A stretch of 64,000 nt of DNA from Pigmentiphaga aceris (GTDB taxonomy: Bacteria > Pseudomonadota > Gammaproteobacteria > Burkholderiales > Burkholderiaceae_B). The stretch's first letter is position 1. Every line of letters begins with the position of its first letter. The stretch is from NCBI RefSeq assembly GCF_008119665.1, contig NZ_CP043046.1:4092001-4156000 (forward strand), in the 5' to 3' direction. The notes beneath the pieces were generated by a model, which ran no database searches, was not told where the DNA came from, and saw only the letters and a program-made list of their open reading frames with translations. Below, in pieces: positions 45,483-54,470 of this stretch. The translations under genes and the position numbers were made by a program.

Positions 45483-46391
45483 ATGCTGACAATGGTCATC
45501 GATCCCCGCCGCGCCGACTTGGGTCACGGCCTGCTGGTGCAACGCATTCTGCCGTTCGCCAAACGGCGCATGGTCGGGCCGTTCATCTTTCTGGACCATG
45601 CCGGTCCGGTTCAGTTGCCCGCGCAGGAAGTACGCAAGGTGGATGTGCGACCGCATCCGCACATTGGCCTGTCCACGGTCAGCTACCTGTTCAGTGGCAA
45701 TGTCACGCACCGCGACAGCCTGGGCGTCAAGCAGGTCATTGTGCCGGGCGAGGTCAACTGGATGACGGCCGGGCGTGGCATTTCCCATTCCGAGCGTTTC
45801 GAAGACCCGGCTGCGTTTGCCGGCCAGGGCCTCGAACTGCTGCAGTCCTGGGTGGCGCTGCCCGAAGCCGATGAGGAAACCGACCCCAGTTTCGATAACT
45901 ACCTGGTCGAAGCGCTACCGGAAGCACGCGACGGCGATATCTGGATGCGCCTGATTGCTGGCGAAGCCTACGGCCTGCACAGCAAGGTGAAAACCCATTC
46001 GCCGCTGTTCTACGTGCATGCGGTGCTGCAAGCCGGTGCCAGCTTCACGCTGCCGCGTGGCTATGAAGAACGCGCCATCTACATCGCGTCAGGCAGCATC
46101 GAGGTAGGCGGCCAGCCGCACGTGGCCGGCCAGATGCTGGTGTTCGACCGTGTGGGAGACGACCCGACCCTGAAAGCCGGTACCGCAGGCGCGGTGCTGA
46201 TGCTGCTGGGCGGTGATTCGGTTGGCCCACGCCACATCTGGTGGAACTTCGTGTCGTCGCGCAAGGAGCGCATCGAACAGGCCAAGGACGACTGGGAATC
46301 CGGCCGCATTGCGCTGCCGCCTGATGATGACGAAGAATTCATTCCGCTGCCGCACCAGGCAGCCCCGCCGCGCATCGAACCCTTGTCCTGA
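45483..46391 (+). CDS. Pirin-family protein
   Basis: 302 aa from the ATG at 45483, which follows CTGGAGC; this is the usual pirin length. The N-terminal cupin carries the metal-ligand region (VDVRPHPHIGLSTVSYLFSG, then HRDSLG and WMTAGRGISHSER), and the second cupin and pirin C-terminal domain follow. Some pirins are quercetin dioxygenases, others regulators; which applies is not known. The N-terminal start MLTMVIDPRRADLGHG suits the family. Confidence 0.9.
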   Translation: MLTMVIDPRRADLGHGLLVQRILPFAKRRMVGPFIFLDHAGPVQLPAQEVRKVDVRPHPHIGLSTVSYLFSGNVTHRDSLGVKQVIVPGEVNWMTAGRGISHSERFEDPAAFAGQGLELLQSWVALPEADEETDPSFDNYLVEALPEARDGDIWMRLIAGEAYGLHSKVKTHSPLFYVHAVLQAGASFTLPRGYEERAIYIASGSIEVGGQPHVAGQMLVFDRVGDDPTLKAGTAGAVLMLLGGDSVGPRHIWWNFVSSRKERIEQAKDDWESGRIALPPDDDEEFIPLPHQAAPPRIEPLS

Positions 46392-46412
46392 TCTGATTCA
46401 GAACATAAGACA

Positions 46413-46436
46413 CTGAACCGTCTGGCAACGGTTCAG
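46413..46436. terminator. Hairpin between convergent pirin and membrane-protein genes
   Basis: A perfect 9-bp stem (CTGAACCGT / ACGGTTCAG) with a 6-base loop lies in the 63-base gap between the two stop codons. No T-run on either strand. Confidence 0.5.
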
Positions 46437-46454
46437 CGTCTGATCAACGCTTTA

Positions 46455-47102
46455 TCAACGCTTGATCAGCCCCATCCCATACCGAATACGCAACTGAGCC
46501 GCGAGCAAGGACACGTAGGCAGCCACTTCCACCAGCTCTTCCATTACCTGCAACTGTGGTTTGGGCAGATTGAAATCATGCCAGCCATGACCCTCGGTAT
46601 TGGTCGACACCAAAATGGCGATGACGCTCAGCCCCAGCTGCAGCAAGGGAAACTGGCCATTGCGAATCAACTTCCATATGACCCGCCACAGCCGGTGGCG
46701 CAATATCAGGTAGGCGCTGACTGCCAGCAGCAAACCAAGAAACGGATAAACCGCCGGTTTGTACCAAAGCAGGCTGGACGAAAATCCCGGCCCTTCTTCA
46801 TTGATATGAATGGGCTTCAGAAATACTGCGCCCCAGCTCAATTCACGGCCGATGAATATCAGCCAGAACGGGGCCACCATCAGCCAGAAACGATGTTCCA
46901 CCCTGTCAACAGTGCGGGCGGCGTAGGCAATGGCAAGCATCAACCCGATCAACAACACGACGACCTGGATGTTTTCCACTGCGCCGTTCTCCCAGCCCAT
47001 ACGAGCCGGCATGACAAAGGACAGCGGATAACAGGATAAAAGGCCGAGAAGGACAAATCCGGTCAGCAGCCTGACCGGGTGAAGCAAAGCATTGCGATAC
47101 AT
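46455..47102 (-). CDS. Six-helix membrane protein of unknown function
   Basis: 215 aa from the ATG at 47102. About six hydrophobic segments are seen (LLTGFVLLGLLSCYPLSF, VVVLLIGLMLAIAYA, FWLMVAPFWLIFIG, FLGLLLAVSAYLI, LLQLGLSVIAILVS and a C-terminal one). Conserved-looking polar residues inside or near membranes are RELSW and GHGWHD plus an E-rich helix (MEELVEV). I do not recognise the family. The start is odd: a terminator hairpin and six T sit immediately before the ATG, with no ribosome site. An in-frame start at 47174 would include the hairpin in the coding region. Confidence 0.65.
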   Translation of the reverse strand: MYRNALLHPVRLLTGFVLLGLLSCYPLSFVMPARMGWENGAVENIQVVVLLIGLMLAIAYAARTVDRVEHRFWLMVAPFWLIFIGRELSWGAVFLKPIHINEEGPGFSSSLLWYKPAVYPFLGLLLAVSAYLILRHRLWRVIWKLIRNGQFPLLQLGLSVIAILVSTNTEGHGWHDFNLPKPQLQVMEELVEVAAYVSLLAAQLRIRYGMGLIKR

Positions 47103-47103
47103 G

Positions 47104-47135
47104 AAAAAATTGGGGGACGATAAATCGACCCCCAA
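47104..47135 (-). terminator. Intrinsic terminator abutting the next start codon
   Basis: On the minus strand TTGGGGGTCGAT pairs with ATCGTCCCCCAA (one mismatch, 2-base gap in the loop), followed directly by TTTTTT and then C-ATG. It is about 75 bases after the DUF1993 stop codon, so it most simply ends that transcript. Confidence 0.75.
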
Positions 47136-47209
47136 TGTATTACATGAAGCTGTCATCCAGTTGTCATGTACCACTCGCTTTCAATACCGACGCAATATCA
47201 CATCGATAT

Positions 47210-47716
47210 TTACGGCTTGCCAAGGAAATCCATTTTGCCCAGCGGCACCCCATTGGCACGCAAAATCGCGTAGGTGGTGGTCAGGTGGAAATAGAAATTC
47301 GGCAGCGCAAAGGTCAGCAAATAGGCCTGCGCCGTGAACTGAATCGGCGCACCACCAATCTTGAGTTCGATCACACGGTCCGCACCCGCGTTGATCAAGG
47401 CCGAATCGACACTTTTCAGAAAATCGACGGTTTTGGCAATGCGTGCCTGCAGTTGCTCGATGGTGGTTTCGTCGTCTGCAAAGCTGGGGATCTCGATTCC
47501 TGCCAGGCGAGCCGCACAACCCTTGGCGGCATCGGTGGCGATCTGGACCTGGCGCGCCAGCGGGTACATGTCAGGGGCCAGCCGGGCATCGACCAGCGTC
47601 GCCTCTTCGATCCCGCTGAGCGCCACGTGCGCCGCCGCCTTGTCGAGCACGCCCGACAGATTTTCGAAACCACGCAGGAACACTGGAACGGAAGCTTGAT
47701 AGTAGGAGAGAGACAC
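47210..47716 (-). CDS. DUF1993-family protein
   Basis: 168 aa, soluble and helical. It matches the DUF1993 pattern: the N-terminal SYYQASVPVFLRGFENLSGVL, central LAPDMYPLARQVQIATDAAK, then FADDETTIEQLQARIAKT and the C-terminal LPNFYFHLTTTYAILRANG. The fold is a DinB-like helical bundle; function unknown. A GAGA-rich site (CTCTCTCC in the plus strand, 47706-47716 region) lies by the start. Confidence 0.88.
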   Translation of the reverse strand: MSLSYYQASVPVFLRGFENLSGVLDKAAAHVALSGIEEATLVDARLAPDMYPLARQVQIATDAAKGCAARLAGIEIPSFADDETTIEQLQARIAKTVDFLKSVDSALINAGADRVIELKIGGAPIQFTAQAYLLTFALPNFYFHLTTTYAILRANGVPLGKMDFLGKP

Positions 47717-47879
47717 GGAGATACCCCTGGCTGATGAATGCCAGCACTCTATGCGCCTTGCAGGACGCGGTCAACGCAGGTCACCGCAGACACGATGCGT
47801 AGGAATTTTTACCTGACCTTCCTAGCCATTGGACGTGCAAGCCGCTACAAACTCGACTCCCCATCCCTGGAGCCTGATC

Positions 47880-48434
47880 TTGGCCAACCGAAGCTACCTG
47901 TATTCCACCAACGTCGTACCCGACCACCACGCCGCTCCCGCCGAACGCAAGCGAATCGGCATCTCGGAATGGGCCTGGGACACCCCGCTGGTCTACAGGC
48001 TGCTGCTGTCGGGCAACCCACGGACCTGCCCCTCGACCATCTGGAATCTGCCCGAAGAGATTGCGATCGTGGGTGACTACGCACAAGGCGTGGAAAAGCT
48101 TCGCGCGTTTCTGTCACGCATCACCCTGCCCGACGCACAGCCGATGATCGCCGAGGCGCTGGCCTTTCTGGATGACACGGACAATCAGCAAACCTGGCTG
48201 GTGCTGGAATCCGGCGAGCTGTACGACATGGAAGACGATGACATGGCGCAGCTCAATGCGCGCATGCTGGCCAGCATCGAACAGGTAGACCAGGACGCGG
48301 AAGCCATGCTGACCGCCCTTCAGCCGGGCTACCGTGGCGGACCCGACAGCGCGCACCAGACATCGGAAGAAGCCTTGGCCGAACTCGGCCTGGATAACTG
48401 GTCGAACGTGCTCTACTTCGATCTCACCGACTGA
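47880..48434 (+). CDS. DUF7822-like hypothetical protein
   Basis: 184 aa from a TTG at 47880, chosen because GGAG lies 7 bases upstream and the protein then begins (M)ANRSYLYSTN, as similar proteins do. An in-frame TTG at 47829 has no site. The sequence is acidic and soluble, with GISEWAWDTPLVYRLLLSG near the N-terminus and a C-terminal LDNWSNVLYFDL. I recall this pattern as DUF7822 but am not certain. No function can be assigned. It is followed by a GST gene after 20 bases. Confidence 0.7.
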   Translation: MANRSYLYSTNVVPDHHAAPAERKRIGISEWAWDTPLVYRLLLSGNPRTCPSTIWNLPEEIAIVGDYAQGVEKLRAFLSRITLPDAQPMIAEALAFLDDTDNQQTWLVLESGELYDMEDDDMAQLNARMLASIEQVDQDAEAMLTALQPGYRGGPDSAHQTSEEALAELGLDNWSNVLYFDLTD

Positions 48435-48454
48435 TTTTCACCCACGGAACCTCC

Positions 48455-49066
48455 ATGATCGAAGTCCACCACCTGACCGAATCGCGCTCGCTTCGCATTA
48501 CCTGGCTGCTGGAAGAGCTTGGCCTGGACTACCAACTGGTGGTGCACACGCGCGACCCGGAAACGCGCCTGGCACCGCCCGAACTGGAAGCCATCCACCC
48601 GCTGGGCAAGGCCCCTGTGATTCGTGATGGTGAACAAGTGGTCTTCGAATCGGGTGCCATCGTCGAATACCTGGTGCGCCGTTACGGCAACGGCCGTCTG
48701 GCCCCGGCAATCGACACGCCGGACTACTACCGCTACCTGCAATTCCTGCATTACGCCGAAGGCTCTGCCATGCTGCCGATGCTGCTGCAGATCTACACCC
48801 GCCGCCTGGGCGACGGCGTGGCAGCGCTGCAACCGCGCATCGACAGCGAAATGCAACGCCATCTTGGCTTCCTGAACAGTGAGCTGGCGGACAGGGAATT
48901 CGTCGTTGGCAATGAACTGAGCGGTGCGGACATCCAGTTGTCTTTCGTGGCGCAGTTGGCGCTTCGCCTGTGCGGAACCGATGCCTACCCCAACCTGACC
49001 GCATTCGTCGCCCGCATCGAAGCACGCCCCGCGTACCAGCGCGCCATCGAAAAAGGCGGTGCCTGA
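48455..49066 (+). CDS. Glutathione S-transferase
   Basis: 203 aa. The N-terminal thioredoxin-like domain contains the glutathione-site stretch LTESRSLRITWLLEELGL and HPLGKAPVIRDG, then the cis-Pro and ESGAIVEYLVRRYG. The helical C-terminal domain has the N-capping type segment GADIQLSFVAQLAL. Cytosolic conjugation or detoxification is expected. It is probably co-transcribed with the arsC-like gene 47 bases downstream. Confidence 0.92.
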   Translation: MIEVHHLTESRSLRITWLLEELGLDYQLVVHTRDPETRLAPPELEAIHPLGKAPVIRDGEQVVFESGAIVEYLVRRYGNGRLAPAIDTPDYYRYLQFLHYAEGSAMLPMLLQIYTRRLGDGVAALQPRIDSEMQRHLGFLNSELADREFVVGNELSGADIQLSFVAQLALRLCGTDAYPNLTAFVARIEARPAYQRAIEKGGA

Positions 49067-49113
49067 GCCCGCTCGGCACCCTTCTGAACACTCAAATCCC
49101 CTGCAGGCCCACC

Positions 49114-49485
49114 ATGCACGACATCACGATCTATCACAACCCGTCCTGCGGCACGTCCCGAAACGTGCTGGAGATGATCCGCAACAGCGGGGTCGAGCCC
49201 ACCGTCATCGAATACCTGAAGACGCCGCCCAGCCGCGAAACCTTGAAAGGCCTGATCGCCGCGATGGGCGTGCCGGTGCGCGATGTCTTGCGCGACAAGG
49301 GCACGGTCTATGAGGAGCGCGGGCTGGCCAACCCGGCGCTGAGCGACGACGAGTTGCTGGATGCGATGATCGAAGACCCGGTGCTGATCAACCGCCCTAT
49401 CGTGGTCAGTGAATTCGGTACGCGTCTGTGCCGGCCTGCAGAGAAAGTGCTGGAACTGCTGTCGCCGCAAAACAAGGACGATTGA
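49114..49485 (+). CDS. arsC: Arsenate reductase (glutaredoxin-type ArsC)
   Basis: 123 aa. The catalytic Cys is in YHNPSCGTSRNVLEMI (residue 12). The arginine-bearing substrate stretches DPVLINRPIVV and FGTRLCRP are present. No ars operon neighbours (arsR, arsB) are found, so it may be a general ArsC/Spx-like redox protein rather than a dedicated resistance gene. It follows the GST gene. Confidence 0.88.
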   Translation: MHDITIYHNPSCGTSRNVLEMIRNSGVEPTVIEYLKTPPSRETLKGLIAAMGVPVRDVLRDKGTVYEERGLANPALSDDELLDAMIEDPVLINRPIVVSEFGTRLCRPAEKVLELLSPQNKDD

Positions 49486-49597
49486 TCTGCTGGGTTGATC
49501 TGCTGTCGAGCTGAAGCAAAGCTGGGCGATACTAGCTTGCCCCCGCCAACGCGCGCGCACCCACGCGCCGCGCCGACTGCGGGGCAAGGAGACGTTC

Positions 49598-51277
49598 GTG
49601 CACTTCCTGATCCCCCGTCACGCAGTTCTCGCCCTGACTTTCCTGGGCACCCTCATCAGTTGGCCGCTGGCTGTTTCGCAAGGTCTGATCTGGTTGTGGT
49701 TGGCCATCCCCTGTACGGCGCTGTTCATTCTGGGCGTCTACGACCTGATCCAGACCCGCCGCGCCATTCGCCGCAACTACCCGGTGCTGGGCAACCTGCG
49801 TTTCCTGTTCGAACTGATTCGCCCTGAAATCCGCCAGTATTTCCTGGAAGACGACACCAACGCTGCGCCCTTCTCGCGTGCGCAGCGCTCGCTGGTCTAC
49901 CAGCGCGCCAAACAGGAAATCGACAAGCGTCCCTTCGGTACGCAGCGTGACGTGTACGGCGATGGCTACGAGTGGATCAATCACTCGATGGCTCCCATTC
50001 ACATTGCCGACAGCGATTTCCGCATTTCAGTGGGTGGCGCGGACTGCACGCAGCCTTATTCGATGTCGGTGCTGAACATCTCGGCAATGAGTTTTGGTGC
50101 CCTGTCGGCCAATGCCATCCTGGCGCTGAACGACGGCGCGCGGCTGGGCAACTTCGCCCACGATACGGGCGAAGGCGGCATCAGCGCCCACCACAAAAAA
50201 GCTGGCGGCGCGCTGATCTGGAACATCGGTTCGGGGTACTTCGGTTGCCGTGACGAGCGCGGCAATTTCTCGGAAGAAGCTTTCACGCGCAACGCCACGC
50301 TGCCGCAAGTGAAGATGATCGAGATCAAGCTGTCGCAGGGTGCCAAGCCTGGCCACGGCGGCATCTTGCCTGGTGCCAAGGTCACCATCGAAATCGCCGA
50401 AGCACGCGGCGTGCAGCCCGGTCAGGACTGCAATTCCCCCGCCATGCACAGCGCCTTCGACAGCCCGATCAGCCTGATGCACTTCATTGCCAAGCTGCGC
50501 CGGCTGTCTGGCGGCAAACCCGTTGGCATCAAGTTCTGCGTGGGCCACCCGTGGGAATGGTTTGCCATCGTCAAGGCCATGCTGGAAACCAACATCACGC
50601 CCGACTTCGTGGTAGTCGATGGCGGCGAAGGCGGCACCGGTGCTGCACCGGTGGAATTTACCGACCACGTGGGCACGCCGCTGCGCGAAGCACTGCGCCT
50701 GGTGCACAACACCCTGGTGGGCACGGGCTTGCGTGAACGCGTGAAAGTTGGTGCATCCGGCAAGATCATTTCCGGCTTCGACATGGCGCGCACGCTGGCG
50801 CTGGGTGCCGACTGGTGCAACGCCGCGCGCGGCTTCATGTTTGCCATCGGCTGCATCCAGGCCCAGGCCTGCCACACCGACAAGTGCCCCACGGGCGTGG
50901 CCACGCAAGACCCCTTGCGCCAGCGCGCACTGGTCGTCCCGGACAAGGCACCACGGGTGGCGAACTTCCATCGCAATACGCTGAAGGCGCTGGCGGAATT
51001 GCTGTCGGCGGCGGGCATTCAACACCCGGCAGCGCTGCGCCCGCATCACATCGCGCAGCGCATTTCCAGCAGCGAAGTGCGCCTGCTGTCGGCGGCATAC
51101 CCGGAACTGCGCCCGGGCGAACTGCTTACCGGCGTGTTCCGCCACACGATTTACCGTGCGGCTTGGCCAATGGCACGTGCTGACAGTTTTGCGCCGACCT
51201 ACGACCTGGGCGATGCACTGTCACGCATGCACGCGGAAGCAGTCGAAGCTGCCGCGCCCGCGATGGCGCATCAATGA
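49598..51277 (+). CDS. FMN-binding glutamate-synthase-family protein
   Basis: 559 aa from a GTG with AAGGAG upstream. Two N-terminal membrane segments (about 5-25 and 30-48) precede a GltS-like FMN barrel: SMSVLNISAMSFGALSANA, GEGGISAHHKK, VVVDGGEGGTGAAP and the Cys block ACHTDKCPTGVAT. It lacks the glutaminase domain of full glutamate synthase. Such membrane-anchored stand-alone FMN proteins are widespread and of unknown reaction. Confidence 0.9.
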   Translation: MHFLIPRHAVLALTFLGTLISWPLAVSQGLIWLWLAIPCTALFILGVYDLIQTRRAIRRNYPVLGNLRFLFELIRPEIRQYFLEDDTNAAPFSRAQRSLVYQRAKQEIDKRPFGTQRDVYGDGYEWINHSMAPIHIADSDFRISVGGADCTQPYSMSVLNISAMSFGALSANAILALNDGARLGNFAHDTGEGGISAHHKKAGGALIWNIGSGYFGCRDERGNFSEEAFTRNATLPQVKMIEIKLSQGAKPGHGGILPGAKVTIEIAEARGVQPGQDCNSPAMHSAFDSPISLMHFIAKLRRLSGGKPVGIKFCVGHPWEWFAIVKAMLETNITPDFVVVDGGEGGTGAAPVEFTDHVGTPLREALRLVHNTLVGTGLRERVKVGASGKIISGFDMARTLALGADWCNAARGFMFAIGCIQAQACHTDKCPTGVATQDPLRQRALVVPDKAPRVANFHRNTLKALAELLSAAGIQHPAALRPHHIAQRISSSEVRLLSAAYPELRPGELLTGVFRHTIYRAAWPMARADSFAPTYDLGDALSRMHAEAVEAAAPAMAHQ

Positions 51278-51318
51278 GATCAGCGGTCCGTAGGTCCGCT
51301 ACTGAAGACAGCTTGTTA

Positions 51319-51356
51319 TCATAATAATTGATGCGCATTCGCATCAATTATTATGA
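51319..51356. promoter_or_regulatory. 17-bp perfect palindrome, probable VapBC operator
   Basis: Left arm TCATAATAATTGATGCG (51319-51335) is the exact reverse complement of 51340-51356, with a 4-base loop CATT. It ends 11 bases before the vapB start and is far AT-richer than its surroundings, so it covers promoter and operator. The right arm abuts the GAGAGG ribosome site. Confidence 0.75.
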
Positions 51357-51367
51357 GAGGAAACCTC

Positions 51368-51574
51368 ATGAGAACGACAGTCACCATCGACGATGCCTTA
51401 TATGCCAAGGCAATTGAATTGGCAGATCCGCAGATGGACAAAGCGGACATTTTCCGTGAAGCCATGCAGACATTCGTCCGGGTGCAGGCCGCAAAACGAC
51501 TCGCCGCACTCGGCGGTGCAGCGGCTGACATGCAGGATGTGCCGCGTCAACGTGCAAACCCTGCGCCGCGATGA
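51368..51574 (+). CDS. vapB: VapB-type antitoxin
   Basis: 68 aa from the ATG at 51368 with GAGAGGA upstream (an ATG at 51353 falls inside the palindrome). The N-terminal ribbon-helix-helix-like part ([19 protein letters not shown]) is of the VapB/DUF2191 type. The rest should wrap the toxin. It would bind the palindrome in front together with VapC. The 3' end overlaps vapC by 4 bases. Confidence 0.88.
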   Translation: MRTTVTIDDALYAKAIELADPQMDKADIFREAMQTFVRVQAAKRLAALGGAAADMQDVPRQRANPAPR

Positions 51575-51951
51575 ACGTACTTATCGATACGTCTGTGTGG
51601 GTGGATCACTTTCGGCGTCGTAATGACATGCTCATCAGCGTGATCGAGCAAGATTTGGCGCTGACTCACCCAATGATCGTGGCTGAGCTGGCTTGTGGCA
51701 CACCGCCAGCCCCTCGTTTGCAGACGCTCGGCGACATTGAGCTCCTCGTCGCGGCCAGGCAGGCAAGCTTGAGTGAAGTAATGGCGTTTATCGAGCGCGA
51801 AAAGCTCTACGGCTTGGGATGTGGCTTGGTCGATATCAGCTTGCTTGCTTCAACCTTGATCACCCCAGACGCCAAGTTGTGGACGCTCGACAAACGTCTG
51901 GCTGATCTGGCGTCACGTTTCAGTGTTGCCTACGTTGTTCCTCGCCATTGA
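51571..51951 (+). CDS. vapC: VapC-type PIN-domain toxin
   Basis: 126 aa PIN-domain ribonuclease. Acidic active-site residues are placed as expected: Asp in [14 protein letters not shown], Glu in MIVAELACG, and the C-terminal Asp pair in LVDISLLAS and [12 protein letters not shown]. It cleaves RNA when freed from VapB; the target RNA is not known. Its start overlaps the antitoxin stop (ATGA), the standard coupling of such modules. Confidence 0.92.
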   Translation: MNVLIDTSVWVDHFRRRNDMLISVIEQDLALTHPMIVAELACGTPPAPRLQTLGDIELLVAARQASLSEVMAFIEREKLYGLGCGLVDISLLASTLITPDAKLWTLDKRLADLASRFSVAYVVPRH

Positions 51952-52018
51952 CCTGCTGGGGCGTTTGAAAAACCTGATGCACTGGCGTCACGCGCCCATT
52001 AGATGAGCGCAAACAACA

Positions 52019-52258
52019 TCAGCCGAGTTCGGTGCGAATAACCGGGTCGGTTGCGCGCACTACTTGCACCGTTGGCGGCAGGCCGGCGCTGGCGATCAGG
52101 GACAGCGGGCCGTAGAGCAGGCCCCATGCAAACCAGCACCAGCCGCAACGGCCTTTCTGGGATGCCAGGTAACCCGCGAAAATGGCTGAAGCCAACCACG
52201 CGGAAAAGCCCCACAACACATAGGGAAGCAAGGCAGACAAGCCTGTCGCGTGACTCAT
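52019..52258 (-). CDS. Small two-helix membrane protein
   Basis: 79 aa from the ATG at 52258, which has GGAG 5-6 bases upstream. Two hydrophobic helices (about 9-31 and 40-60) frame a Cys/Trp-rich turn (GRCGWCWFAWGLLYGP). The C-terminal tail is hydrophilic (VRATDPVIRTELG). The layout resembles small immunity- or YqaE-like membrane proteins, but I do not recognise a family. It sits convergent with vapC and downstream of a FAD oxidoreductase on the same strand. Confidence 0.65.
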   Translation of the reverse strand: MSHATGLSALLPYVLWGFSAWLASAIFAGYLASQKGRCGWCWFAWGLLYGPLSLIASAGLPPTVQVVRATDPVIRTELG

Positions 52259-52316
52259 GAGGTCTCCAGATCGAGGCCGGATAGTAGCAGCGGGGTCGGC
52301 GATCAGGAAAGACGAG

Positions 52317-53633
52317 CTAGCGCCGCGCGCTGACCAGATGCGACAGGCCTGCGCCCACCTCGTAGAACGTTTCTTTGACACCTCGGAACGCGTGCGCCCG
52401 CACATCGCTGACGGGTAGCGGCAGGTCTTGCTCGGGCAGCGCACCGGTGATGTATTGCGCCATCATCCTGCCGAACACGGTGCCCGGTGCAATGCCGCGC
52501 CCGTTGTAGCCGGACAGGCTCATTGCCCTGGGGGCAAGGCGATGCAGTCGCGGCAGGCTGTCGGTGGTCATGCCGATGTTGCCGTACCACTGGTGTTCGA
52601 AACGCACCTTGCCAAGTTCCGGGAACAAGCGGGCCAGCGCACGCCGTCCCCACGCGTGATGAATGTCCCGCCCCACCCCACGCAAAGCGCCCACACTGCC
52701 AAAAACCAGTCGGCCGGCACGGTCGGCGCGCAGCGAGGTCAGCACCGATTGGGTGTCCCAGATGCCCTGCCCGCCGGGCAGGATGTGGGCGCGTTGCACT
52801 GCCGACAGCGGGGCGGTTGCCAGGTTGAAGTACGGCAGCATCATCAGTTCGCTGCGCAGCTGTGGCCACGGCCCACGGGTGTAGGCATTGGTGGCGGTGA
52901 CGACCCAGTCGGCGCTGACCGATCCGCCCGTGGTCTTGACCGTCCAGCGGCTGTTGGCGTAGCTGGCGTCTTGCACCGGGCTGGCCGTGTGGATGCTGGC
53001 ACCCGCAGCAATGGCCGCATGCGCCAGGCCACGCACGTAGGCGAGCGGCTGGATGGTGCCGGCACGCATGTCGAGCAAGCTGCCGGTGTAGGCCTCGGTG
53101 CCCGTCATGGCGGCGGTGCGTTCAGCGCTCAGCAGGCTTACCGGGGCGCCTCGGGCGCTCCATTGCATGACACGGTTTTCCAATTCGGCCAGGCCTGCCT
53201 GCCCCACGGCGCAGTGCAAGGTGCCTTCGTGGCGAGCTTCGCAATCAATGCCGTGACGCGCGATCAGATCGAAGACCAGTGATGGTCCGTTGCCCAGTTC
53301 AGTCAACAGACGTTCTCCATAGACCTCACCCAACGCAGCGGGCAAGTCATCTGGCATGACCCACATGCCTGCGTTGACCAAGCCGACATTGCGCCCAGAG
53401 CCGCCGAAGCCGATTTCCACGGCTTCCAGCACCACCACGCGAACGCCCTGCTGCGCCAGATGCAATGCAGTCGACAAGCCAGTGAAACCACCGCCAATAA
53501 CGACCACATCGGCCTGCAGATGCTGCGTCAGTGCGTCGGTGACGGGCGCAGGCGGTGCGCTCTTTTCCCACAGACCGTGCGACAGGGGGTCGTTCTGCAT
53601 GGCGGGATTCTCGACGGTTGGTGAGTGGGGCAT
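52317..53633 (-). CDS. FAD-dependent amine/amino-acid oxidoreductase (DAO family)
   Basis: 438 aa from the ATG at 53633 (an ATG at 53600 is also possible). The N-terminal Rossmann motif DVVVIGGGFTGLSTALHLA binds FAD, followed by FGGSGRNVGLVNAGMW. The C-terminal GYNGRGIAPGTVFGRMMAQ block is typical for the PuuB/gamma-glutamylputrescine-oxidase-like group. It probably oxidises a polyamine derivative or amino acid. It is divergent from an XRE-cupin regulator, a pairing usual for polyamine and amino-acid catabolism, so that regulator likely controls it. Confidence 0.88.
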   Translation of the reverse strand: MPHSPTVENPAMQNDPLSHGLWEKSAPPAPVTDALTQHLQADVVVIGGGFTGLSTALHLAQQGVRVVVLEAVEIGFGGSGRNVGLVNAGMWVMPDDLPAALGEVYGERLLTELGNGPSLVFDLIARHGIDCEARHEGTLHCAVGQAGLAELENRVMQWSARGAPVSLLSAERTAAMTGTEAYTGSLLDMRAGTIQPLAYVRGLAHAAIAAGASIHTASPVQDASYANSRWTVKTTGGSVSADWVVTATNAYTRGPWPQLRSELMMLPYFNLATAPLSAVQRAHILPGGQGIWDTQSVLTSLRADRAGRLVFGSVGALRGVGRDIHHAWGRRALARLFPELGKVRFEHQWYGNIGMTTDSLPRLHRLAPRAMSLSGYNGRGIAPGTVFGRMMAQYITGALPEQDLPLPVSDVRAHAFRGVKETFYEVGAGLSHLVSARR

Positions 53634-53674
53634 GTTGACGCACTTCCATACTAAGTCGAAATTTTGTTGCCGAA

Positions 53675-53690
53675 AGGAAAAATATTTCCT
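53675..53690. promoter_or_regulatory. Candidate operator in the oxidoreductase/regulator gap
   Basis: AGGAAA-AATA-TTTCCT is a 16-base palindrome in an AT-rich stretch between the two divergent starts, suited to the XRE-cupin regulator. Confidence 0.45.
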
Positions 53691-53743
53691 AAGCTAAAAA
53701 GCTCCGGTCTGCAGGTTGATGGACCATTGGAAACCAAGAGTTC

Positions 53744-54376
53744 ATGACACACCCCAGCCGAGCCCTGCAACACGCAGACGGCATCCCAGCAAAATTCGGC
53801 ACGCCACAAACGGCTTCAGACAATCGTGCCGATCTGGGCAGGAATCTGAAGCGCATTCGGGCCCGACTCGACATGACGCTGGAAGACGCCAGCCAGTGCA
53901 CCGGGGTTGCACGGTCAACGTTTTCCAAGATCGAAAACGGGCAGATGTCACCCACCTATGACGTGCTGCAGAAGATCACTGCCGGCATGAAGATCGACAT
54001 TGCCGAACTGTTCGATGCCACGCGCGCCGATGCACCGCTGGGTCGGCGCAGCATCACCCGCCGGGGTGAAGGCAAGGACCATGCGACCGGCACTTATCGC
54101 TACGAAATGCTGGCCACCGACTTGTCGCACAAGCGCATGTTGCCGCTGCGCGCCATTATCTGTGCCCGCAGTCTGGATGACTTCGACGGCTGGGTGCGGC
54201 ACGACGGGGAAGAGTTTGTGTCGGTGCTGTCCGGCCAGGTGGAAGTGCACACCGAGTTCTATTCGCCAGCCGTGCTGGAAGCCGGCGACAGCATGTATTT
54301 CGACAGCCGCATGGGCCACGCGCTGCTGTCATTGAGCAAAGAAGATGCGGAAGTCATCTGGGTCTGTGTGGGCTGA
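53744..54376 (+). CDS. XRE-family regulator with C-terminal cupin
   Basis: 210 aa. Helix-turn-helix about residues 28-82 (LGRNLKRIRARLDMTLEDAS, GVARSTFSKIENGQMSPTYD), then a linker and a small cupin (about 135-205, WVRHDGEEFVSVLSGQVEVH, VLEAGDSMYFDSRMGHALLS). Such HTH-cupin proteins sense small metabolites. It lies divergent to the oxidoreductase and about 95 bases upstream of an ornithine-cyclodeaminase-like gene, so both may be regulated by it. Confidence 0.9.
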   Translation: MTHPSRALQHADGIPAKFGTPQTASDNRADLGRNLKRIRARLDMTLEDASQCTGVARSTFSKIENGQMSPTYDVLQKITAGMKIDIAELFDATRADAPLGRRSITRRGEGKDHATGTYRYEMLATDLSHKRMLPLRAIICARSLDDFDGWVRHDGEEFVSVLSGQVEVHTEFYSPAVLEAGDSMYFDSRMGHALLSLSKEDAEVIWVCVG

Positions 54377-54470
54377 GCGCCCTGCCCTTCCTATCTCTTC
54401 AAGAAACCCCGTTTAAACCATCCGATTACCCCGCTCGATCACTTGGCGCGTTGCGCCCGGAGCCTGTCAG

